Below, piece by piece: positions 37,001-45,778 of a stretch of DNA of 64,000 nt. The notes under the pieces are model-generated. The model was not told the DNA's origin and searched no databases. It saw nothing but the letters and a program-made list of their open reading frames with translations. Position 1 is the stretch's first letter; each line of letters opens with the position of its first letter. The position numbers and the translations under genes are program-made. Source of the DNA: Exophiala sp. HKRS030 (Eukaryota > Ascomycota > Eurotiomycetes > Chaetothyriales > Herpotrichiellaceae); the NCBI GenBank assembly GCA_023897205.1, contig JAHWDD010000007.1, positions 4,898,001 through 4,962,000 of the forward strand. Direction: 5' to 3'.

Positions 37001-37592
37001 GACCAGTTTCGACATCCTGACTGCTCAAACGGGCATGACTATTAGTCTCGACTCCGAGTACTACGGTCAAAGGAACTTAACTCGAAACAAATCGGACGGA
37101 ACAGTGGCTATCAGTATATCTCATGCTGGGGATGAAACAAGGTCAAGCAAGCTATTGATTCTTGCGGTTCAGGGTCGAGAGGTGAAGCCAGTGTTTGAAA
37201 GTACATTTCCTGCTTTGATTCAATCACTGCTCTCGTCGGCTGCTAGACCAGGCTACACTCTGATAGACGAGATGTCAAGGGTAACAACGTTGAAGCCTGC
37301 GGGAATTCATATGCAACAAGTGGCTCGACTGAATACAAATACAGAAGCGGGTCATTCTTTGAAGAGCTTGGACACCATTTTTGGCAAGGTTACGGATGAT
37401 CCTGGGCATATTGGTACAGAAGAGCCTCGAGAAAAGCTAGCTTTGGGAGAGGATACGGAAGCTTCGTCGTCTGCTTTGGACACAGTCCTCAAATTCGTTT
37501 CGTCTGCTCAGGTACCAAGCCCCGCCGACTTGTTCCAAAGAGTTGTCGGAGCGGTAGTGCGGCGAAATGCGGCCGAGATCGTTGCTAGGTAG
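34080..37592 (+). CDS. UTP17: U3 snoRNP t-UTP subunit (WDR75-like)
   Basis: Also called NAN1; part of the UtpA complex that links rDNA transcription to early 18S pre-rRNA processing in the nucleolus. Intronless, 1170 residues. The first ~330 residues are disordered and basic with several KRKR/RIRKRKSR clusters typical of nucleolar proteins. WD40 repeats run from about residue 340: LLSVDGAYLLLAT, PNKLYVGHQSGFLSIWDWQTG, then the very characteristic LHWHRTAVNTVKWSRD...YLVSGGNETVLVVWQLDT and QFLPHL, a second propeller (ISISHDGHWLATIDEW, TCLKIWTWNTDDGTW, EFATIGSDATIHIW), and a helical C-terminus. The length is longer than yeast Nan1 because of the N-terminal extension, as is usual in filamentous fungi. 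An ATG 54 bases downstream (MSQSAKR) is an alternative start. Confidence 0.88.
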   Translation: MPDSTPLTRLQTAGIEIMSQSAKRDADTAFDENAIDPVHSSKRIRKRKSRSGDDKNTSQQSPETRSPAIPTVIKRETVVSNPSPKINDSIDKNTNLKPGQIQSIAETEIRLPSTKKIAGTKDVPSVVPGEVLEVDSSITGIVELGNRRRHRHRRHEREENSNDKLDVPRTKSATSPPASSKNIFTDSEPQVTESQTPEKKLRIRKRSSKKPEQALSPEHSRSESRLATTSNGVLPPHQAKNDPIERQGPKRKRSKHQKHPEQTNSASSSVAGHSAPVVSTKEEQDQSRQRESTQEKFVQAVQADGLAAFATQPREQLAVSLPTKRARPAQSRYKADRAQANGKAWSFSPAQGGTFIDQDPLLSVDGAYLLLATRSEVQIYATKTSLLVRSLRSNSIITSCAISTADPNKLYVGHQSGFLSIWDWQTGHQHGQYQALEGIIQVLPINHHEKKEKILLLQEGDKNRSIVAYTVDRINNNIRQKATLLKRSSALTEVRSYSTGNVLLVSSRSKLFVGYSQDSVEESQHLSFTWRELTLPNQITSFDAQVNSGKSKTMRRVPSLDIVVGLESGVIMQYDDLLFKLIGKEKNKSNEGIVPRRLHWHRTAVNTVKWSRDRNYLVSGGNETVLVVWQLDTNQRQFLPHLTTSILNLTISAKGSEYVLRLADNSVMILSTADLLPKTNITGLALGTDESRVPPTVLHPQDANRLLAAVPANVLGKGAQQNNKATLLQVYDLGANTQISRQALTRNVATVKNIGPTGQLIAEPNVNYISISHDGHWLATIDEWQRPAVDIAPLYLENDLVRTRGGSTETCLKIWTWNTDDGTWELVTRIDEPHQPGNRSVLGLTANPFKLEFATIGSDATIHIWTPKARHRNGLPVKSKTNEQLYTWSNARTVELNHESRSRDEIPESAALSYAEDSSTLAASWSWPTATTRFVHLIDPKSGRVLISQPELLSNGDAKLVFAGRHLFCLSDVLTSFDILTAQTGMTISLDSEYYGQRNLTRNKSDGTVAISISHAGDETRSSKLLILAVQGREVKPVFESTFPALIQSLLSSAARPGYTLIDEMSRVTTLKPAGIHMQQVARLNTNTEAGHSLKSLDTIFGKVTDDPGHIGTEEPREKLALGEDTEASSSALDTVLKFVSSAQVPSPADLFQRVVGAVVRRNAAEIVAR

Positions 37593-38863
37593 TGAACAAA
37601 TGAAGGGTATGAATAGACATATCATCGCGCATGGTATGACACAAAAGATCATCCATCTCTTACTCTTGCAGAAATCTCGTATTGCGTGCCTACCTTCTTC
37701 CAAGAAGAATTCAGAAAGCGGTCCGAATTGTCTGGGCTGTCAGACATTAGGTCACCAAAATGCGGCTCAGGTCAGCATGTGTTTCAGCAAGAACTGTAGG
37801 GTAGTGACATGGGTAACTCCATTGGGTTTTCCCCCGCCACTCTGGAAAGATGGTGACAATAACCAGTAGCTCCGCCGACACGAAGGTCACTAAAAGCCAT
37901 GTGGCGGTCCCATTCTGTCTAGGGTCGTAAGTACTGCCCACTGGTACACACATTAAGATTTACCGCTTCTGGGTCAGTCGTCAAGGATCCCAAATCGGAG
38001 AGAGATATAATCTGAGGGAAGCTGGGTCGTCCCGGTTGTGAGTCGGAGAAACGACGTGCTTAGATACCTAGGCAGGTTGTCACGACTTGCTATTGCAATA
38101 GCTTGGAGCGCCGTACAGTTCATAGGACCAACCCACCGGACGAACGCAATGATCGCCTTGAAGCTTGTGTCAGCACATAAGCCGCGACAGGTAAGGGGTA
38201 GATCAGCAATCGATAGCATTTTCCAGGGACATGCAGTCTGGAAGCAGTTAGGAAGGTAAGGAGGAACTGACTCGGTCAAGAGCGTGAACTACCGAACAGA
38301 AGGCCGTCAAAAGGGGCTCAACGAAGAGTGTCAGTCAATGAGAAGTTGGGACGAAGGTGTCGTTCAGTGCCTGCGGTGCCTTGTGGTGCCTTTCGGTGCC
38401 GGCGATGGCTGTCGATTGATGGTCGGTGCGGGGCAAGAAATTCAGCCCCCGACATGGGCAACCGCGGATTGATTGTTTGTTCATGCATCGCACTTGCCTC
38501 GTCGTCCCCCGCTCATCACTCCATCAGGCAAGCGCGGCCTGCAATTAGTGGAATGAAGTGGATGCAAATTGATCCGTGAGACCGAGGGAAGAAGCTCTTG
38601 GTCCATGAATACCGAGCAAGCAGATGATCTGCCCTCAATGGCGATTGCCTAGCCCATTGATCGAAGGTGGGGAGATTTGATGCTGGTTTCTTCATAAATA
38701 CCGCCCCTGCTGGGCATAACTGCGGGACTTCCCCCTCCAAGGTCCTCGTTATCACATCTCACTAAAGCAGTACTCAACCGCAGAGAAGCACTGTATTGTC
38801 CCTGCTCATCATTCCTCCTCCTACCCATCGAAAAATCATAACAAAACCTCCCACATTGACGCC
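37593..38863. other. Intergenic upstream of the EthD gene
   Basis: UTP17 3' flank followed by the EthD promoter. No credible gene. A short GGTGCC/CGGTGCC direct repeat (about 38369-38400) is present. Confidence 0.45.
38693..38700 (+). promoter_or_regulatory. TATA-like element of the EthD gene
   Basis: CATAAATA lies about 165 bases before the EthD start codon and is followed by a C/T-rich stretch and a CA-rich leader (CATAACAAAACCTCC just before the ATG), a common layout in strongly expressed fungal genes. Confidence 0.35.
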
Positions 38864-39184
38864 ATGTCTGCACACGCAACCGTGCTCTACCCCGCCGACG
38901 CGGACGCAACCTTCGACCTCGACTACTACCTGAAGACACACATGCCGCTTGTCGCGGAGAAGTGGACTCCTTACGGCCTCAAGAGCTGGTCCGTCGTCAA
39001 ATACAACCCCGGTCCGGATGGAAGCAAGACCTTCAGCTACGCCGCACTCTTGACCTTCGAGTCTCCTGAGAGTATTGGCAAGGCACTGGGAAGTGAGGAG
39101 ACCAAAGAAGTCTTGGGAGATGTACAGAACTTCAGCAACAAGTCTCCATCTTTCTATACCGGCGATGTGGTTGGAAGCTCTTAG
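38864..39184 (+). CDS. EthD domain protein (small stress/catabolism-type alpha-beta barrel)
   Basis: Intronless, 106 residues, the usual length of single-domain EthD proteins. Seen: ATVLYPADADATFDLDYYL, KTHMPLVAEKW (the conserved YxxxHxPL pattern), GLKSWSVVKY and the C-terminal FSNKSPSFYTGDVVG. The family forms dimeric ferredoxin-like barrels; bacterial EthD is needed for ETBE degradation, while roles of fungal members are mostly unknown. The start has a good context (CGCCATGTC). Codons are strongly biased to C-ending triplets (CTC, GCC, TTC), which suggests high expression. Confidence 0.88.
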   Translation: MSAHATVLYPADADATFDLDYYLKTHMPLVAEKWTPYGLKSWSVVKYNPGPDGSKTFSYAALLTFESPESIGKALGSEETKEVLGDVQNFSNKSPSFYTGDVVGSS

Positions 39185-39715
39185 AAACAAAACGTGGAAC
39201 GGGATCTCCTCCGAGGAACCCAAGGAAGCCGGAAATCATATACGCTGGGATTGAGCGTATCCAAGACGCAAATCGTGCAGTCTAGATCGAGTCGAACATT
39301 CGAGCTTCGCGGTAGAATGAGTCAATCAAAAGTCGATGCCCCCATATCCTTCTTCTCGTTTTGCGTTGCATTTCATCTGCGATCTCTCTTGTTGCAAATG
39401 TGGCTAAGTTGCTCGGAAGAGCAACCCTAATTTGAGAAACTTCATGGAACCTCCATCATCTATGGAGCTTCTAGCCCGAGTCGTTTGATGCAAGGCCGCC
39501 CTTGGAAGAGGAGCTGCTTGGTAATCTCAATGAGCGGATGTTGTCGATTTCCGGCGTCTCACCAAAGAGAGCGAGCAGGCGACTAGCCGAAAAGTGAGCA
39601 ATCTCACCAGACAAAACGACTTCACTACCCCAGATGTCGTCTCACTCATTCAGGTTACCGGTGTCCGTCTCCTGGAAAGGCTTGCATACCGCTCGGGATC
39701 AGCCGGGTTTCGCAT
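39185..39715. other. Intergenic between convergent EthD and F-box-like genes
   Basis: Both neighbours end here, so it is 3' flank on both sides. Nothing else seen. Confidence 0.45.
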
Positions 39716-40273
39716 TCACAACTCTGGTCCCTTCTTCAACTGAATATAAACCCATGCTGTACGTCTTGACCCTTCGTCCACGCTGATGTCACCCTCCAAT
39801 TCTGCGCTCTCCATTTCCGAGACTCCCTGGCATTTCAATGCCGTTTGAACGTATGGCCCACACCAGGACTCGGCATATTTCAGCAAAGCATGGCCAGATA
39901 ACCCTCGCAAGTCTTTCTCTTTGATCTTTCCGATATACAGACGCACCTTGAATCGCCTCCAATGTCTCCTCTCACTCATTGGGACGCTCAAGAACAACGA
40001 GTTTAGACACAGCCCATTACAGACGGTGAACACTTTGGGCGATCGCAAGGTCAATGGCCTGACCTCATCATGTATCTGACGACAGACTCGCAAAATACGG
40101 TGGTCACATTCTTCTTGTGTCTTGAAGTCTCCAAAGCATGAGTTTGGATGTGTGACAGTGCAGTAATAAGGCTTCACAATGCATCTGCAAGGTTTGAAGT
40201 CAGACCGACCGACGACGAGTTGCCAGATCTGATGTCTTACATCGTAGGGTAGGGACAACAGCGTCTGAGGCAT
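39716..40273 (-). CDS. F-box/2EXR-like hypothetical protein
   Basis: Intronless, 185 residues. Begins MPQTLLSLPYDVRHQIWQLVV, the LLxLPxxVRxxIW pattern of fungal F-box-like and 2EXR proteins; a second hallmark is ILRVCRQIHDEVRPL at about residues 60-75. Between them is a Cys-rich stretch (CRCIVKPYYCTVTHPNSCFG). Such proteins are highly expanded in Pezizomycotina; a Skp1-binding role is possible but not shown. The product is short for the family, and no further exon is evident downstream. Confidence 0.65.
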   Translation of the reverse strand: MPQTLLSLPYDVRHQIWQLVVGRSDFKPCRCIVKPYYCTVTHPNSCFGDFKTQEECDHRILRVCRQIHDEVRPLTLRSPKVFTVCNGLCLNSLFLSVPMSERRHWRRFKVRLYIGKIKEKDLRGLSGHALLKYAESWCGPYVQTALKCQGVSEMESAELEGDISVDEGSRRTAWVYIQLKKGPEL

Positions 40274-42286
40274 TGATTCTGGAAACTATGGCGTGAATTC
40301 TTGATGTGTCCCTGTGTGTCTGAAACTAACTTTGGATGGTCTAGGTCGTGGAAATTGAGTACTGTAGTACAAGTAGACTCCGTCGATAAAGCTCAAAGTT
40401 TGGGTACACGGGGTACGATCTGCAAGCCGCTGTTGAACACGAACACGAGAATGACGCCTCGCCCTGACAAGACTTGAATCGAAACCCGCGATCTGCATCA
40501 GCCTCGCGGATGACCTCTTCTTAAGAAGAAAATAGACCCAAAAGATAAATCGCCTCACCCGTCTCCGCATGGAACGCCTGTACATAAAATGACAATACAC
40601 CTCTCCCTCCTCTCCGCCAAACACGAATCCCACCTAGATTTGCAAAAAGCTTTTTACCCTTCGTTACATCGTGATCTGAAGGCTAAGCCAGGTAATCAGA
40701 AACTTTGTCGAACAGCGTGTGGACAAGCCTTGTGCTGCTAACTAACTACTCCCGTAGTTGGGTCGATGAATAAGCCCGAGTGGCCTCAGGTCCCATCGCT
40801 ATCATATCCTAGCCCGTTAGATACCCACCATTTAGTCCCTCATCTCCGACGTGCAAGTCGGTACCACGAAACCCCTTGACTAATTGACGATTATCTCTTG
40901 TGCACAACCGTTATAAGCAGCCATCGCCCGCGGGAGGCTCTCGGCCTTGGCCCGAGGCGGCTCGCCTGATGCGCCTCGAGCCGTGTGCGTAGTTGGAATG
41001 AGAATGGGACTGATGAGGTGGATTTTACGACGGCGGGAAGTGAGTAATCCATTTCCCTTCCAGACGGCGTGCGGACTCCACCACTGAAAAATCAGATTTG
41101 CATGTAAGACTTGTAAGGGTTAGACTGGACACATGATCCTTCTTTCAATAGTGTTTGGTCTTCATGTAAGACCACATCATCGCACTAGTTAGTTGGGCAA
41201 ATCGGGTTCAGGACAAGACTAAGAACCATGAGCCATGGCATACACCTTCAGGTTATAACAGCCTTGTCAGGGAGTATGCCGGTTGATTATTTATGGTCAT
41301 CGTCATGTAATCCGCCAATTGATGGAATCTCAGTCCGTGAGTTGTCGAAGGTCTTCTAGCCACTGGAAAGCACTTGGAGTGGTCTAAGGAGGGCCAACGA
41401 CTTGCGGCCTACTTCGTCGGACGTCCTCGATGACGATGTACGCATCGCTATATTATAATCGAGCGAATCGTTTCAACTTCCTCTCTCGTAGTCACTACGG
41501 GTCTAGAAATTGAAAGAGAACTGTTGAGGCTCACGAAGAGACACCGCGACGACCAACTTTGCTTTCGTCACTGTCTCTCATTTGCCAACCAAGCCATGAT
41601 GGTCATGGCTGCAGCTCAACGTGGACGCTCGTGACAGAATGCCTCACATAGCTCACGCTCTTTGACTATGTAGCTCGTGCTTGCTCGAGGGCTTCGGGAT
41701 TTGCTTTTGGGATTCCCCTACGAAAATCGCTTCCGATGTAGCGGTTGTCGTGTGAAAAGTTCACGAACCAGTCGTTGCTGGAAATGGAGTCACATTTTGG
41801 AAGCCTCGCGGATGCAGGTGCACAGTATGGCTCTGGGACAAAGGTTTGCTGTAATCAGGGCTTCATTCGGGCTGATGGTGAAAGTCCAGCATAGGATTGA
41901 GGTTAGTTTTGAAAATGCAACATCTAGCATATCCCGATTCTACCGACCAGTCGACAGCGATGGCCCCGTTAAGAAGTGACGAGAGCGAAGTAGACTAGGT
42001 AAGTACCATTTCGGACTTGAGACGGTGACTTCAACAGAGGTGGACACCACAAGTCTGGAAAATATAGGATGGACATCAAGCACGCAACAGGCTTGGCAGG
42101 TTTCGATTGGCCATACTAACCACAAAGTAGGAGCACGCGTGGATTGTGTGCTTCGAGGCATACCCCGTACACGAGGAGAAATTTCAGGTACAAATGTGGA
42201 GGAAGAGCCGTAGTATAGCACGTTCGAGTTGTCTCCTCCAGCTTAGTGATTGATTCTGCGGAGAATTTTGTGGCAATCCCGCAGCA
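40274..42286. other. Gene-free stretch upstream of the PHP/DUF3604 gene
   Basis: Two kilobases with the promoter regions of two divergent genes. A GC-rich imperfect hairpin (CTCGGCC...CCCGAG, about 40938-40960) lies in it. No gene recognised. Confidence 0.45.
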
Positions 42287-44731
42287 ATGAAGACATTGAC
42301 CAACGACGAGCTCATCACTCTGGCTGGTGACTACTTCGCACCTGTAGGCTTATATCAGCATACAAAGAACCTACCGTTTCTAGGTACGCTTGAATGCAAT
42401 ACCACAAAGCTTACGGCTGGTCAGTGGACTGAAGTTATCGTCGAGTACACGGTGGGATCGAGCGGGCTCGCCGATGGAGCTTGGATCAAAGGCACATTCA
42501 AGTTCTATTCAGACTGGGCTTTGTTCCAAACGACAGATCCCAAGCGCGATAACTATGTGACAGCGGAGTATGTGGCTGGCCCGTTGTTTCCAGGTCAAAC
42601 TCCAGCCACGGTTCAATCTCTTGCTGTTCGATTTGACCAAAAGGGCCACGAACGTCCATTTCAGAAGGCGGTTATAATCGACATTGTCGATGGATATCTC
42701 AATCCTGGTGATAAAATCATTGTTCGGCTGGGTGATAGGAGGTGGGGATCGAAAGGCACAAGAGTCCAGACCTTCGTCGAGGAAGAGTTTCTCATGCGCT
42801 GGTATATTGATCCAGTCGGTACTTCTCGGTTTGCCCCGATCAAGCCGGATATCGCGTTTCCTATTGTTCCAGGACCGATCACCAAGGTAAAAGTCATAAC
42901 TCCACGAGTTGTCCGGCCTAGTGTTGAATTTCCTGTGCATGCACATACCGAGGACGTGTGGGGAAATGCCACGGTCTCGTCTGAGCCGCTTGAATTGCAT
43001 ATCACCATCAAAGAGGATGATTCATTGAAGCCAATATGGGAGCAGCAGATCGCCATCCCTCAGGAAGGATGGGCAGTCGTTACTGCAAATACAAACCTGT
43101 CGAAGGATGGCGATTATCTGATCTTGGCCTCAGTGGTCAATGCCGAAGGCCGCGTCGTCGCAGAAAGCGTGCACTGGATTTCCATTGATTCCCAGTTTCC
43201 GGTGCCTCGAGCACTATTTGCAGATCTTCATGTCCACTCTGATGACACAGTAGGCACAAACTCCACAACTTACAATTTCTCATACGCCCAGCAAGTCGCA
43301 GGTCTTGACATTGTTGGGTATACTGCCAATGACTTTAACATTACCAAGCAGAAGTGGGAGAAGACGTTGGCAATTATTCGAGAAGTCAATGAGACTGGAA
43401 GATTCGTTGTTTTTCCTGGAACCGAGTGGTGCGGGAATTCAGCGGCGGGAGGTGACCACAATGTAGTGTTCCTCGATAACCCCAAAACTAGCCAGCCAGA
43501 ATTTCCTTTCGATAAGAACGGAAACGTCGCTCGAAGTTTTGAATGGAATGAGGAAGGACCGGGAGAACTCATCCCTGGTGCTTGGCCCCTAGACGAGGTA
43601 TACGCAACATACAATCACTCACCAGAGCAGCATCTGCTGATTCCCCATGTGGGAGGACGTAGGTGCAACCTCGCATGGCATCATCCACGTCTAGAGCGAT
43701 TGCTCGAGATCGGGAGTGCTTGGGGTTTATTCGAGTGGCTCTTGAGGGATGCCGTTAGTCGAGGTTGGAAGTTAGGCGTTTCTGCCAATTCTGATGAACA
43801 TCGTGGACGGTGTGGTGGTGGTGTACCCGGAACAGCTGTCTTTGGCACAAAAGGCGGACTGACCGGTGTTTTAGCCGATACACTTGAGTGGCAGAGTGTC
43901 GGGCAAACACTGCGAAACAGAAAGACGTTTGCAACCACAGGCGAGCGATTAGTCGGTCTAGTCAAGGCCGCAGGGAAGCTCCAAGGTGAGGATCTCACAG
44001 TCAAAGCTGGCGAGGGGGTGACATTTGAATATACGTTCTATGGGTCGCAAGGATTTGCATCAATCGAGGCATGGGATGGGTCTGGCAGGATCTATCATCG
44101 AGATCTCCAGCAAGAGGCTCGCGAGCAGTCCAAGTCTGTGTCAAGGAAGCTTCGAGTGAAATGGGGAGGTGCTCGTTTGTACGATCGGTACAGAGAAGCA
44201 GTCTGGGAGGGATCAATCTTGATCACAGGCACAACAATTCGAAACGTAGAGGCTTTTGGTGGGGTCTTGGATAACCCAGAAGAGACAGTTCAGCAAGTTT
44301 CGCAAACACAAGTCACCTTCAATACACACACAAGTGGTGACTTTGATGGCGTCGACATCACACTTGAGGATGTTGGGCTCTTCGAGTCTGCCAGTATCAC
44401 TGGCCATCTTGGGGGTTATGTGAAAGTCGGGGATGCACTCAAAGGTAATCCGCATAAGGCCCAACCCGGATTTGCTTTGACGGCATCGAGAGGTGAGGCA
44501 GCGCACGCAGGTGGCAAATCTCTAGATATTCAGGGAGGGGCCGAGTTGTTCGTCGCAATCGAATTGGTGCCAGAAGTGCCGCTCCCTCGGCGTGTGAACG
44601 GCGAAGTGTGTTTACCAGGAGGAAATGCAGCAGACCAGGCTGTATATTTTGTTGCAAGAGAATTCAGTGGTGGCAAGGTTATCACGAGTCCCATCTTCAT
44701 TCAGCGTGCCTCTCTAGTCAGCGAGGCTTGA
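42287..44731 (+). CDS. PHP-superfamily / DUF3604-type putative metallohydrolase
   Basis: Intronless, 814 residues, no signal peptide. Residues ~1-300 form beta-rich modules (immunoglobulin-like, VKVITPRVVRPSVEFPVHA). The catalytic PHP part follows: FADLHVHSDDTVG (312-324, metal-binding DLHxHS), DIVGYTANDF, FVVFPGTEWCG (373-383), GGDHNVVF (388-395), IPHVGGRRCNLAWHH (452-466), GVSANSDEHRGR (497-508) and the DUF3604 signature TLRNRKTFATTGERL. The C-terminal third is again beta-rich. Proteins of this kind are mostly bacterial; phosphoesterase-like chemistry is inferred from metal ligands only. The lack of introns and the bacterial-type architecture are compatible with an old transfer into fungi. 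Neighbours give no functional clue. Confidence 0.8.
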   Translation: MKTLTNDELITLAGDYFAPVGLYQHTKNLPFLGTLECNTTKLTAGQWTEVIVEYTVGSSGLADGAWIKGTFKFYSDWALFQTTDPKRDNYVTAEYVAGPLFPGQTPATVQSLAVRFDQKGHERPFQKAVIIDIVDGYLNPGDKIIVRLGDRRWGSKGTRVQTFVEEEFLMRWYIDPVGTSRFAPIKPDIAFPIVPGPITKVKVITPRVVRPSVEFPVHAHTEDVWGNATVSSEPLELHITIKEDDSLKPIWEQQIAIPQEGWAVVTANTNLSKDGDYLILASVVNAEGRVVAESVHWISIDSQFPVPRALFADLHVHSDDTVGTNSTTYNFSYAQQVAGLDIVGYTANDFNITKQKWEKTLAIIREVNETGRFVVFPGTEWCGNSAAGGDHNVVFLDNPKTSQPEFPFDKNGNVARSFEWNEEGPGELIPGAWPLDEVYATYNHSPEQHLLIPHVGGRRCNLAWHHPRLERLLEIGSAWGLFEWLLRDAVSRGWKLGVSANSDEHRGRCGGGVPGTAVFGTKGGLTGVLADTLEWQSVGQTLRNRKTFATTGERLVGLVKAAGKLQGEDLTVKAGEGVTFEYTFYGSQGFASIEAWDGSGRIYHRDLQQEAREQSKSVSRKLRVKWGGARLYDRYREAVWEGSILITGTTIRNVEAFGGVLDNPEETVQQVSQTQVTFNTHTSGDFDGVDITLEDVGLFESASITGHLGGYVKVGDALKGNPHKAQPGFALTASRGEAAHAGGKSLDIQGGAELFVAIELVPEVPLPRRVNGEVCLPGGNAADQAVYFVAREFSGGKVITSPIFIQRASLVSEA

Positions 44732-45778
44732 AGGACAAGTTAGTAGGTGCCTCCAGTCAGAGGAAATGTGTAGAGACCATTCCAAATCCCCTTAAAATTC
44801 AAACAGAAACAAGTCCAAAGATTGATGTCGATCATAGGAATCGCAGCCATATGCAGCAGAAATAACTTGCTGAGCCTTGGGTGGTACGCTATGGTTCAAG
44901 GGACAATGAGAGATTTGTCCTCGGATGGTGGATTGAGGTCTTCTGAAGCTTGGTTCGAAGCAGAGCGTTGGATATGTTGTAGGGTCACGTGCCGAAGGGC
45001 ACTTATCACGTGATATACTCCCCAGGCTTGGCACTTCCACACGGAGTACTCCAGTTCATGAAGTTCGCATCCCACGGCATCCTCGACATCCACATCGTGA
45101 GAACGACGACAATCCAGGGCACTCGTGATTAATTTAGAACCCCACTCGGAAGCTACATGCTCGACGCCGATACTCTTAAGATGCTGAGAATATTGAAGAG
45201 AGCTTCTACCTTTGGATATCGCTTGATTCGGACTGTGCACGGACTGGTCGCTATGCCGGACTAGTACATGGTTAGTCCTAGAGAACCTTTGTCTTCGATA
45301 GAGTCTGTGCATACCTCGCATCGATATTCAATATCCTATTTTTGGCCTGACTCTAATTGCTTGACCTGGGAATCTGGAGGCCTTGGCGATCCGAGAAGAG
45401 CAAGCAGAGTGCACCTTTACTTTTCGGCTGCTAAGTGTGTCCCGGTGACAGTGCATGACTTCTAGCCTTGAGAGTTCTTTCGCTGCGACTGAGGAGCTCT
45501 CCGGAACTTGCGATCCCTGCCTATGGACCGCAAAGTAGCAGACCACGTGTAATCGAAGCCCCGGTTCAATGCTTCTATGTTCTTCATGAACCGGTTCGCA
45601 GCTCCATCTTACGATCTTGACCACTTTGTGGTCTTTGCATCAATGAAGTTTCTTCGTTAATGCCACGGGATGCAAGTATGTATGGGAAAATGTAAGTATA
45701 AGAACGAGATTACCGACAATCTGGTTTTGTATGGTTCAAACCATCCCTTGCCATTCTTTCCTCCGCCTTCTGACAAAC
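44732..45778. other. Intergenic between PHP gene and TAP-like peptidase
   Basis: 3' flank and promoter region. A palindrome TATCACGTGATA sits at 45005-45016, with another CACGTG at 44985-44992 region; possible bHLH sites. No credible gene. Confidence 0.45.

Noticed and set aside
44896..45321. 141-codon minus frame (MRGMHRLYRRQRFSRT...)
   Set aside because: Low-complexity-free but without any recognisable motif, and it overlaps the CACGTG-containing promoter region; judged to be chance.
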